Shown here piece by piece: positions 55,160 to 63,857 of a DNA stretch of 64,000 bases. The position numbers were made by a program, and so were the translations under genes. The notes below the pieces were generated by a model. That model ran no database searches. It was not told where the DNA came from and was given only the letters and a program-made list of their open reading frames with translations. The stretch comes from Ichthyophis bannanicus (lineage: Eukaryota > Chordata > Amphibia > Gymnophiona > Ichthyophiidae), in contig CM066031.1 in the NCBI GenBank assembly GCA_033557465.1, forward strand, positions 177,041,043 through 177,105,042, written 5' to 3'. How positions within the stretch are numbered: the first letter of the stretch is position 1; each line of letters begins with the position of its first letter.

Positions 55160-56964
55160 AGTCTTCATCCATAAAATAGTCCTCGGAGGTTGCCACTCCC
55201 TCTATGGCAGCCTCTTCTTGCTGAAACTGTACGCGCTGCATCCCCCCTCATTGCTGGAATCGCCCCCCCCGCTCTCCTGGCGCTCTCACCTCCCCTCCAG
55301 GGGGTGGAGCCAATGTTCGGGCACTCATTCTTCCAATGTCCTTCTTCCTTACAATAGGCGCACTGGTTTGCACCTAAGGGGGGCCGAGTGCTCCCTCGGC
55401 CCCTTCCCCATCCTCTGGCTCTTCTATTAGGATATCCTCCTCCTCGTCCTTCAGCTAATGCTGCAGCGAGCAGATCCGCTTTCTTCTTCATCTTTCTTTC
55501 ACTTTCTCTTTTGCATTCTTGATCACGATTCACAAATACCTTTTGCGCGACTTCCATTAACTGTGCTGAGTTCATGCCCGCAAATCCTTCTAATTTCTGC
55601 AGTTTTCGTTTTATGTCTCCCTGGGACTGACTCACAAAAGCGGCATTCACCATACGTAAATTCTCCTGGGCTGCTGGGTCATATGGGGTGTAAAGTCTAT
55701 AGGCTTCAGTTAACCGTTCATAGAAAGCAGCTGGACTTTCATCTGGGCGCTGAAGAACGTCCGCTACTTTCCCAACATTCATAGCTCTCTGGCCTCCCTT
55801 CTTCAGGCCCTGCAGTAAGGCCTGGTGGAACCGGGCGAGGGCCTTCGCTCCATCTGCATCATTTGGGTCCCACTTTGGATCTTCATTTGGAAAATTTACG
55901 GCTGCTACCTGTCGGGGATCTAGGTCTCTCCCATCTACAGGGTTCTCTTCCAACCATCGAATGGTTGCTCACACTATCCGTGCCTGCTCTTCAGTAGTAA
56001 AAAGGGTAGACAAGAGCTGGCAGCAATCGGACCAGGTAGGCTGGTGGGTCTGCATAATACTAGACATCAAGTCTGTCAACTCTTGGGGTTTCTCAGTATA
56101 GGAGGCATAATGCATTTTCCAGTTTAATAAATCTGTTGTAGAGAAGGGCACATAAACCAGACTGGTCGGTCCGACCACAACCTGACCCTCTTCATTTACA
56201 ATAGGTAATCCTGGGACCTGCCGCAGTGGCATTTGGTGAACTTCTCTCGGGCCCGCTGCTCTGCTTCTAAGGGCGTAACGCAGATTTGCAGACCCGGTGG
56301 TAGTTCTGATGGTGCTTGGACTAATGGATGACCCTGGACTGGCCTCTGACCCTCCGCTGGCAGATCTTTCAGGGGATGATAGTTCCGCTGCAGAGCTCTG
56401 CTCAGGACTAGGGCTCCGACTTCTCCTTGGGGGAGGGATCTGGTCTTCAGGTGTTGGAGGTGGGTGATCGGGTGGGGGTATCTCAGCTGGGGGTACTCTT
56501 TCCACTTCTGGCTCTACTCGGGGTACTAGTGGAGCTGACAGGACTGGTGTATGCAGAAATGTGGGTGGATAACCCGGAACCTCTGGAAGCTCTAGGTCTG
56601 CGTAAATAGGGGGCTTTTCCTTCTTAGCAGGGACTTTCGTTGCAGTTGCTAACATAATTCTACACTGCCCCTCACGGCAACGCCTCATCCAAGAGGGTTG
56701 TTTCTCACAGATATCTAACCAGGAGTTTATATAGGAAAACTGTTCGGGACCATATCTGCGCACCACCTTGTGCACACGGGACACAATTTGAATATCAAAA
56801 GTACCTTCTGGTGGCCACACGGCGTCCAGCACCGGCCACACTCTACTACACAATATTTCTAAGCAGGTCGGTGTCATTTTTTCCCCATAATCACCACTAA
56901 ATCCCTTCTTAAAATTCATGATCATACAGTTCAGCAGAGTTTGTACGGACTCCGCCCCTCCCAT
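55160..56964 (-). pseudogene. gag: Retroviral Gag with an internal stop and a late frameshift
   Basis: The start at 56964 gives MGGAES, with a glycine at position 2 suited to myristoylation of matrix. A matrix region is followed by a proline-rich stretch (about 56480-56380) and capsid (VYVPFSTTDLLNWK onward). An in-frame TGA near 55970 interrupts capsid, and the same frame resumes with the major homology-type region (QRPDESPAAFYERL) and a single CCHC knuckle, CAYCKEEGHWKNEC. Near the end a frameshift lies in C-rich homopolymers (about 55243-55270). The copy is defective. The CpG context of the stop is compatible with methylation decay. Confidence 0.88.
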
Positions 56965-57169
56965 TATGACATATGACGTACAAGACAGCAAACAGAAAGG
57001 GTGGGTAGGATGGCTGCGGGTAAGGGGTCCGCACAGCCCACAGAACAATGAGGGGGACAAACACCAGACGCTTCCTCCTTTTCGCGACCTGGGCGCGGTC
57101 GCCCGGCCAGGAACTGCGCTACTTAGGAGTCCGCTCTCGCTTGGCCTGTATTGCAAGACCTCTCAAGCA

Positions 57170-57651
57170 CACTTCACACAACCAGACATGCTAGCATTTC
57201 CCAAATTCCAAATTCCCGGGCTGACTAAACCAAAATTAACCAAACCAAAAGGGTCAGTGGCTTCGCCCCGCGCATACTCATACAGGGTTACTAGGACCGC
57301 CCTGGAAGTTGATCAGACTCCCTTTACCTTTTACCATACCATATTAGTCTCGAGACTTTCCCAGAGCTAACTGACTAAGAACCAGAAAAATCATTACTCA
57401 CCGGATCCGGTAGCTAGTGCGCTGCGCAACCAAACCCTCCTTGGGTTGAATCCTGGACTCCCCTCAGGGTTCGAGGTGTTGGCCGGCCGGACCCAGCAAG
57501 CCGCTGAGGCAGGGTGGAACCCTCCGATGCAAGGGGACCGGCGGCGCCTGGGATCCTCTCTGCTGTCGGTCGGCCGCGGTTCCAGCCGGACCAAACCTGG
57601 AGGCGGTAATATGTGGTAGTATTCAAGTGCGCACCATTCACGTACTCCACC
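57170..57651 (-). other. Proviral leader between primer site and gag
   Basis: About 700 bases separate the primer site from the gag start at 56964, a usual leader length for packaging signals. Short frames here carry no family features. Confidence 0.5.
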
Positions 57652-57669
57652 TTCCCAGCCAACGCACCA
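57652..57669 (-). promoter_or_regulatory. Primer binding site, tRNA-Gly type
   Basis: On the minus strand TGGTGCGTTGGC starts six bases after the 5' LTR. The plus strand reads 'cccagccaacgcacca', close to the 3' end of tRNA-Gly with CCA, apart from one base. Minus-strand DNA synthesis would start here. Confidence 0.75.
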
Positions 57670-57675
57670 GGAATA

Positions 57676-58239
57676 TGTTGTAGCGAAGTGCCCGCAACGA
57701 ATAAAACCAGGAGTCTATTTACTAAGATTCAAGCCAGTTTATTTGTGCACAGTCTCAGGCACCTGTCACATTCATAATGGTCTGAGCATGGAGTTCAGCA
57801 AAACAACAACTTTTATACCTTTCTTCATCAGTTCTACACAGACAAACTCTTCATTGGTCCCGGTGGCCCCCTCACCCCCATCCAATGGAGAGCTCTGACC
57901 GGGCTTAACATCTGTTCCCCCTGCTCAGGCCTTCCTAGCCATGGCTCAGTTTCTAGACATAATACATTCTGCCTTACATTCTGCTTACAAGGTCACTCCG
58001 CAGCACAGAAACTGTGTGAAAGCAAGATACTGAAATACATCTGTGAATAACATAACAAGCTCAATAGAAAATTCTTGCATTCTTATCAAAGCAGTTTAAA
58101 GCAGTTTTCTACTTCTCCTGGCTTTCAGCTCTGCTCAGCTATAATATTCTAAAGTGGTGGTTGGGGACTCAGGCCTAACATACAGGCCTCTGCTACGTAA
58201 CCTACTTTTACAGGCTATTCTAGGCCATAGCCTATCACA
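57676..58239 (-). mobile_element. 5' LTR of the endogenous retrovirus
   Basis: It is the partner of 48562-49125, of equal length and with about eight differences. The right flank starts with GAGT, matching the left flank of the other LTR. It holds the promoter of the provirus in its U3 (58239 leftward in minus orientation). Confidence 0.92.
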
Positions 58240-58505
58240 GAGTGACCATGGCTTGAGCGGAGGCTGCGGTTGCTTTGCTAATTGCATGGCTGGTGACATG
58301 TGGCTCCGCTGGGGGGGGGGGGGAGGGAGGGGGTTTGGTTTGACCAGTATTACTGTTTATGTTCAAGATTTGGTTTTGGAATAAAGCTGCAAACATTTCT
58401 TACCAAAATGGCTGTCGGTGATTTTGTGGGGAAAGGAGGAAAGGGAAGGATGGAGGAGTAGGGGGCCCAGACTGATGAAGGGTGAGCGCAGGGTCCGGCT
58501 ACCCG
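58240..58505. mobile_element. GC-rich insertion, right part
   Basis: It continues the block of 48081-48561 beyond the provirus. A poly-G run lies at about 58311-58322. RTE sequence resumes at about 58506. Confidence 0.55.
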
Positions 58506-58935
58506 ATTACATCATATGGATGCAAAGGTTGGACAGTGAAAAAGATAGACAGGAAGAAAATTGATGCCTTTGAATGATGGTGCTGGCAGCGAATACTGTG
58601 TATACCATGGACTGCCCGAAGAACCAACCAATCAGTACTAAAGGAGATTAAACCTAAGTTTTCTTTAGAAGCTCAGATGACAAGACTTTGACTATCACAC
58701 TTTGGACACATCATGTGAAGAGAGGGATCATTAGAGAAAGACATCATGCTTGGCAAGATAGAAAGTCAACGCAAAAGAGGAAGGCCAGCAATGAGATGGA
58801 GCGATACAATAACAGCAGCTACAAGTGCCAGTCTGTCAACAATGAGCTGCCTGACTGACAACCGAACACAATTTAGGACAACTATCCAGAGGGTCGCCAT
58901 GAGTCGACACCGACTCAACAGCACTTAACAATAAC
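58506..58935 (+). pseudogene. RTE copy 2, 3' end
   Basis: It resumes with 'acatcatatggatg' as in the uninterrupted copy (27800 region) and encodes the C-terminal RRAKRGRPAMRW-like stretch. It ends in 'cagcacttaacaataacag' at 58935, the end of the LINE that began at 41466. Confidence 0.85.
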
Positions 58936-60072
58936 AGCGCTTTTCCATCATTGACTTCCAAAGATGTAGTCAATTTGATTTTTGTACAATCCATTGGGTG
59001 AAGTCCATGTGTGCAGTCGCCACTTGTGTTGCTGGAAGAAGGTGTTTGAGATGAATAGATCATTGGTCTTGTAGAATTCTATCAGTCTTTCTCCAGCTTC
59101 ATTTCTGTTGCCAAGTCCATATTTTCCAACCATTTTGCCTTTTTCTTAGTTGCCAACTTTTCTGTTCCAGTCACCCATGACTATCAGGATATCCTGTTTG
59201 CATGTTCTGTTAATGTCAGCTTGTACTTTTTCATAGAAGTCATCAATTCTATCCTTTTCTGCAGGTGTTGTTGGGGCATATATTTGAATTATAGTTGTGT
59301 TGATAGGCATTCCTCGTAGATTAATAGAGATTAAGCATTCACTGTCTGCATTGTATTTCATTACAGTTCTTGCAAGTTTCTTCTTTATTATAAATGCAAC
59401 ACCATTTCTTCTTTGTCTTTCATTTCCAGCATAGTAGATCATGTGATTATCAGATGCAAAGTGCAGGATGCCAGTCCATTTTAGATCGCTGACAGCCAAC
59501 AGATCAAATAGTACACATTCCATTTCTTTCTTGACCACCTCCAACTTCCCTTGGTTCATGCTTCGTATGTTCCATGTCCCAATATGTAAGACATCTTTAC
59601 AGCTTCTGACTCTCATTTCATGTGCAGCTACATCAGCAGTCAGATGTCCCGAGGGCTTTGATCCAACCACATCATAAATGCTAGCTTTACTCTTTAAAGT
59701 CTTCAGCTCAGTATCTGGTTGAGTGCCTTCCTCTCTCGGGGTCTCATCTTCCACACTATAGTGCAATTTGTTTTGTTGTGACTATCCATTGGGTTTTCAT
59801 GGCAAGATACAGAAGTAGATTGCCAGGCCTTTCTTCCGCACAGTTTAAGGTTAGTGTTGTTGCCATTGCCCCAGAAATGTGATCCTCCACTGCCAACACT
59901 GCCCCATTCTGCTGCTGCCCAGAAGGTTGGTTTGTCTTGGTCTGGCACCTAAGCTGAGACCTGTCCATCTTGGGAGACCCTGCCAGTAGTTAAACTACCG
60001 ATAGCTTAGCCCTAAGCATCACTGATGCACACAAGCCTCACAGCACGACAAGCTACAAACCAAGTGAGGGGG
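58936..60072 (-). mobile_element. RTE copy 3, inverted 5' part
   Basis: On the minus strand the 5' UTR starts at 60072 and the endonuclease follows: THIGTWNIRSMNQGKLEV-like block near 59560, frames 59766-59146 and 59133-58948, with one stop between. It ends near 58936 at 'gatggaaaagcg', exactly where the plus-strand segment 60073-60299 begins. Confidence 0.88.
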
Positions 60073-60299
60073 AAAAGCGATATAACATCAAGAAAGACAA
60101 AATCTGGAGCTGACTGTAGTACAGATGACCAACTACTAGTAAGCACACTCAAGCTAAAGTTGAAAGTCACTCATGAATGTAGCAAAATATGACCTTGAGA
60201 ATATACCACAGGAATTTAAAGACTGTCTGCAAAATCAATTTGCTGCTTTCAATACAAATGACAGAGCTCCAGAAGAGTTATGGGATGACATCAAGAAAG
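60073..60299 (+). mobile_element. RTE copy 3, sense continuation of the inverted 5' part
   Basis: It encodes the endonuclease end (KYDLENIPQEFKDCLQN, then APEELWDDIKKV). With 58936-60072 it forms the inverted-then-sense structure expected of twin priming. Confidence 0.85.
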
Positions 60300-60435
60300 T
60301 TTGCCTTTTTGTGGATGATACCAAAATCTGCAATAGAGTAGACACCCAGGAAGGTGTAGATAACATGAGGAGGGATCTAGCTAACCCTGAAAAATGCCAA
60401 CTCAAAATACAAAAATTGCTCAACTCACTCACATA
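60300..60435 (+). mobile_element. CR1-type LINE fragment fused to RTE
   Basis: Right after the RTE codons for DIKKV comes the CR1 catalytic block, 'tgtggatgataccaaaatc', matching 33045-33006 in reverse. It then runs on for about 100 bp and decays. Confidence 0.75.
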
Positions 60436-60703
60436 ATCAGAAAATACTGTACCATTTGTCATAAGGGAAGAGGTCTCAGACTAGTCGGGGAAGGGTCATG
60501 TCAGGTAAAAACCTTAAAACTCGAATCCCCTATATTGCATCAAGGACCTAAATTTTCCCTTTAAAATTGTAATGTTATATAATAAGTTATTAAATACAGT
60601 CACCATCCAGGTATAATTCAGCCGTTTATGTAGCCATGACTCACTTAACCACATGAATGAATAGCAAAATTGCTTATCTGTAGATATAATGTTGAGTCAA
60701 GAC

Positions 60704-60770
60704 TCAGATCCCAACGCTAATGCTAAGCGCTAATGCGTTTCACCGTCCATGCGGTTTCTTCAGGGGAATC
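60704..60770 (-). ncRNA. Candidate hammerhead-like ribozyme
   Basis: On the minus strand: stem I UCCC (60767-60764) with GGGA (60712-60709); core CUGAAGA (60763-60757); an extra A; stem II ACCG/CGGU (four pairs, loop of six); GAAA (60741-60738); stem III ACGC (60738-60735) with GCGU (60717-60714); U at the cleavage position (60713). All three stems are supported. Confidence 0.5.
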
Positions 60771-60811
60771 CAGCTTTTATAAACGCAGCAACTGCTTTAC
60801 TCTGTAAATTC

Positions 60812-60895
60812 TCAGAGTTCTCTTCACGGACTTGTCATTATTGAAAAGACGCCATTGTCTTTTCAACAATGACAAGTCCGTGAAGAGAACTCTGA
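60812..60895. repeat. Hairpin with 39-bp arms
   Basis: The arm 60812-60850 is the reverse complement of 60857-60895 with one mismatch and a 6-base loop. It lies between a minus-strand and a plus-strand hammerhead-like motif, so it may mark the head-to-head junction of two related elements. Confidence 0.85.
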
Positions 60896-60993
60896 CACGG
60901 CTGACTTTGTACTTTGAGGTTCTTCCAGATCTTACATTGTGACTCGTTTTAAACTGGTTTGGTGGGATTTCTACCAACGTGCATATGGTGTTT

Positions 60994-61032
60994 CTCCCCC
61001 TGAGGAAGGCGTTGCCGAAACGCGTTGGGGTG
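60994..61032 (+). ncRNA. Candidate hammerhead-like ribozyme
   Basis: Stem I CCCC (60996-60999) with GGGG (61027-61030); core CUGAGGA (61000-61006); an extra A; stem II GGC/GCC with loop GUU; GAAA (61017-61020); stem III only AC/GU with a two-base loop; U61026 at the cleavage position. Stem III is minimal. Confidence 0.45.
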
Positions 61033-61220
61033 TCCTGTGCACAATAAAGACCCTTCTCTTCGAACATCTCCTGCTCCTTGTGTTTGTTTGGACTCTCTGC
61101 GGGAGGTAGCTCCTCCTTGTGTCCCTGGTCCCCCATGCCCCTGCTATTTGCAAGCAACCAAGAAACCAAAACGTGAGCAGATGGCAAACTTTATTGGTCC
61201 ATATATAATTTAAAAAGGGG

Positions 61221-61270
61221 GGCCAACCCAACACAGGCAGTGTTTCGTGAGTACTTCGTCAGGGGTTGAG
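61221..61270 (-). ncRNA. Candidate hammerhead-like ribozyme, best stem I
   Basis: On the minus strand: stem I CAACCC (61268-61263) with GGGUUG (61229-61224), six perfect pairs; core CUGACGA (61262-61256); an extra A; stem II GU/AC with loop ACUC; GAAA (61246-61243); stem III ACAC (61243-61240) with GUGU (61234-61231); U at 61230. Stem II is short. Confidence 0.5.
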
Positions 61271-61904
61271 ACACACCTCAAACTACAAAACAAAAGGACG
61301 ATAATAAATATAATAATAAATAGAAATAAATAAAAACAGTGAACTGTGCAAACTAATACCAATTATAAAACAATAAATAAGTAAGTAAAAGATAAGAGTG
61401 AAAAGAGTGAACACACATACAGCAATAATAGGTTAAATGCAATATTCAAAATTGTATAAACCCACCACATGAAAAGTCATATTGAATAATAAATAAACGA
61501 TAATAAGACATCTAAAATGTATAAAATCACTTAAAATACCATCTAACATAAATAATCAATATCAAGAGGAACAGGCTAATAGATACACAATGTAAAAGAC
61601 ATAAAGAACAAACAAATCAATGTAAACAAACAGGGATATCAAGAGAACCTAAAAACAGAGAAGTCCAAAAGAGCATGTACCAAAGTGTATTCTAATTTTA
61701 GAGGGCAGGACATATATAAACTACAAGGAGGAGAAGCAGGAGCGAGAAACTAAAAAGGCAAATTACCTTGGACCAAATGGAGCACAGTAAAGAACAACAG
61801 AAGTGCCGTAGATACCTAAACACTGTTGAAATGAAATAAAACAAATCATTATAACCAAACAAATGTGAATATCACTTATTAATAAACCAGACAGTAGTAA
61901 CCGG
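61271..61904. other. A-rich spacer
   Basis: Rich in a and t with many 'aataaa' and 'ataaaa' strings on the plus strand. No frame or RNA gene recognised. It could be the non-coding part of the element whose hammerhead-like end lies at 61.25 kb. Confidence 0.4.
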
Positions 61905-62379
61905 GTAAGGCGGACACGTCGCCTCTCACCCCGTCACTCCCCAATTCTCCCAGGCACCCCCGCACTCCTTTCAATAAAACCATCACACATTTATGGGCTT
62001 AAACTGGTCGCAGCTTTATTAACCTTTATTAACAATAACCAAACTACAATCCAACACAATATCATTACCCCCCCCTTTTTCGGAGCGCGAGCCCTCACCA
62101 GCCATGTGAGTAGCAAGGTGACGCCGCTTCCGCTTCTGCTGAGTCCGGGCCCCGGCTAAACAGCCTAGCCCTCCCTCGTCCGGCTTCGCCATATTACTAG
62201 CAAAAACCTGAGGGGTTGTCCGGGCGGGGGTACCCCACCCCCGCCCAAAAGCTTGCCTCCGGCTCTGGAACCCGGAAACCTCTGGGATCCCGCCACCGGC
62301 TCAGGCCACTACAGACCTGAGCCGCCCCCCAACCTGAAGCTGCGACCAGCCCAACCCCCCTGCCTGATACCTTCCACAG
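61905..62379 (-). other. 3' non-coding region of the Ngaro-type element
   Basis: GC-rich sequence begins at about 61905 and continues into the SGNH frame. Ngaro elements end in split direct repeats that cannot be checked without the other end, which lies beyond the window. Confidence 0.4.
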
Positions 62380-62929
62380 CCTCCTGCCAATCATTCAGTA
62401 GCAGGTCTATCCCAACTGGTGATAGATGCACGCCATCCGGCCTGAACAGGCCAGCACACTCAACATCCACTCACGGGTGCAAAATCTGGCACCCACCCCG
62501 CTCCCCCACCCACCTGCCAATTTGGCGATTAATTTTCGTCAGACCTCTAGACCACCGCCGCTGATCCCAGCAGGCCGGCCTTGGAAGGATATCAGACCAA
62601 ACCACAATAACTCCCGGAAACATTGCTAAAACCTCCCCCAAGTCCTTGTGAACAGCACGAATCAGCTGCTTGCAGGTCCAGGACACCAAGTCGTTGCCGC
62701 CTAGGTGGTATCAGCAGAATGTCCGGCGCCCCTCTCACAAGCTCGTGATGCCGCAGCAAAGGCAAAAGCTGAATCCACCGGAGTCCACGCTCACCCAGCC
62801 ATGATACGGTCACCCCTAGCGCATCCAGTCCAATATTCGGCCCCAATGGCCGTGTTGCTGCTCGCCGACCAGCCCAGTAAACAAACGAGTGGCCAATCAC
62901 CCAACAGCTACACGATGCATGTCCCCTTT
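62380..62929 (-). pseudogene. SGNH hydrolase-like domain of a Ngaro-type element, frameshifted
   Basis: SGNH (GDSL-like) hydrolases are known as an extra domain in some Ngaro elements; their role there is unclear. Block I is present as IGHSFVYWA near 62900, with the nucleophile serine. A frameshift near 62697 falls in the middle of block III, so the GGND motif is read in the second frame. Block V, DGVHLSPVG with the catalytic D-x-x-H, lies near 62440-62414 in a third segment. A possible intron end precedes the domain: a TACTAAC branch-point consensus (62958-62952, minus) and a pyrimidine-rich stretch ending in CAG (62930). Confidence 0.7.
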
Positions 62930-62972
62930 CTGCAAATTAAGAAATAACATAGTTAGTACATCCCAGAGCCTG

Positions 62973-63857
62973 TCACAAATGCACATAGCCCTGGAACGCC
63001 TGCAACCTCCATCTCCCTATCCGTTGTATCTCCCGCTCCGGCAGACCCTCTGCCGCCGCACTGGTCGCTGCACTGATCCGAAAGGACTGTGGAGCAAACC
63101 GACTGGGGTCCTCCCCAATTCGTTGCAACGAAAGCCGCAGCACCGCCATAAACTGGAAGCGCGTGAGCACCCTCGCATCCTCGTGTATGAACAGACTGCC
63201 CGCACCGGCCGGCCGCACCTGCAAGTACGCGTACAGCAGACTGACCGGGCAAGTAAGCGCCCCGGGTACGGCACGCAGCACCACCCGTGCACCTTTCCCC
63301 GACTGATCAGTCTTTGAACGCGCTAAGTGTATGCAAACCGTGCCCTCCCCCACCTTCACCTGGTGGACTTTCAGGTCCCGCTCACAGTCCCTATGACCCG
63401 ACTCCGACTCCGACACCAGCTCCCCCACCCTAAATGCACCAAAGAAGGCCACCGAAAAGACAGCCCGAAACAGCGTACCTTCATACGGGGATGACACCAC
63501 CTGCGGCAAGACTCCCAATAAGCGGCTCAACAGGTCATGAATTATCGGCCGCCGCCCGTCGGCTGGGGTGGGAAGGGACCGTTCCCACCCATGCAATAAC
63601 TTACGTGTCAAAAATCCCCCCCTGGCCGCCCCCCAACCGACCGCTCTCGCAAAAAAGGAAAACCCAGCCAACTGCCTCCTCACTGTTGCCCGCGATATAC
63701 CCGTCGCCTTCGCCGCTACCACATACTGACCCAAAAGCTGCTCTGGGGCTGGACCATGTCGCCAGCCTTGCTGCACCAGGAAAGTTACCACACTGTTGCA
63801 GCCCCGCTGATACGCCGCCCACGTCGCCGCTGACACTGAATTCCTCAGCAGTTCATT
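62973..63857 (-). CDS. Tyrosine recombinase of a Ngaro/DIRS-type retroelement
   Basis: The enzyme would integrate circular cDNA without an integrase. Numbered from a GTG at 63836, catalytic candidates are R136 (GAFRVGEL), K175 (RSKTDQ), R253 and the C-terminal tyrosine Y284 (FQGYVHL), with W276 in IGRWRLQ. The HxxR box reads QSFR, so the conserved histidine is glutamine (Q250) in this copy, which would weaken catalysis. The N-terminal SAM-like core-binding region starts SAATWAAYQRG. The open frame follows a TGA near 63858 and has no good ATG, so translation probably depends on frameshifting from the upstream Pol, or the frame is damaged. The upstream RNase H end and downstream SGNH domain support a Ngaro-type order. 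Confidence 0.85.
   Translation of the reverse strand, partial: NELLRNSVSAATWAAYQRGCNSVVTFLVQQGWRHGPAPEQLLGQYVVAAKATGISRATVRRQLAGFSFFARAVGWGAARGGFLTRKLLHGWERSLPTPADGRRPIIHDLLSRLLGVLPQVVSSPYEGTLFRAVFSVAFFGAFRVGELVSESESGHRDCERDLKVHQVKVGEGTVCIHLARSKTDQSGKGARVVLRAVPGALTCPVSLLYAYLQVRPAGAGSLFIHEDARVLTRFQFMAVLRLSLQRIGEDPSRFAPQSFRISAATSAAAEGLPEREIQRIGRWRLQAFQGYVHL

Noticed and set aside
48081..58505. Helitron
   Set aside because: No TC start, no CTRR end with hairpin and no insertion between A and T at the boundaries.
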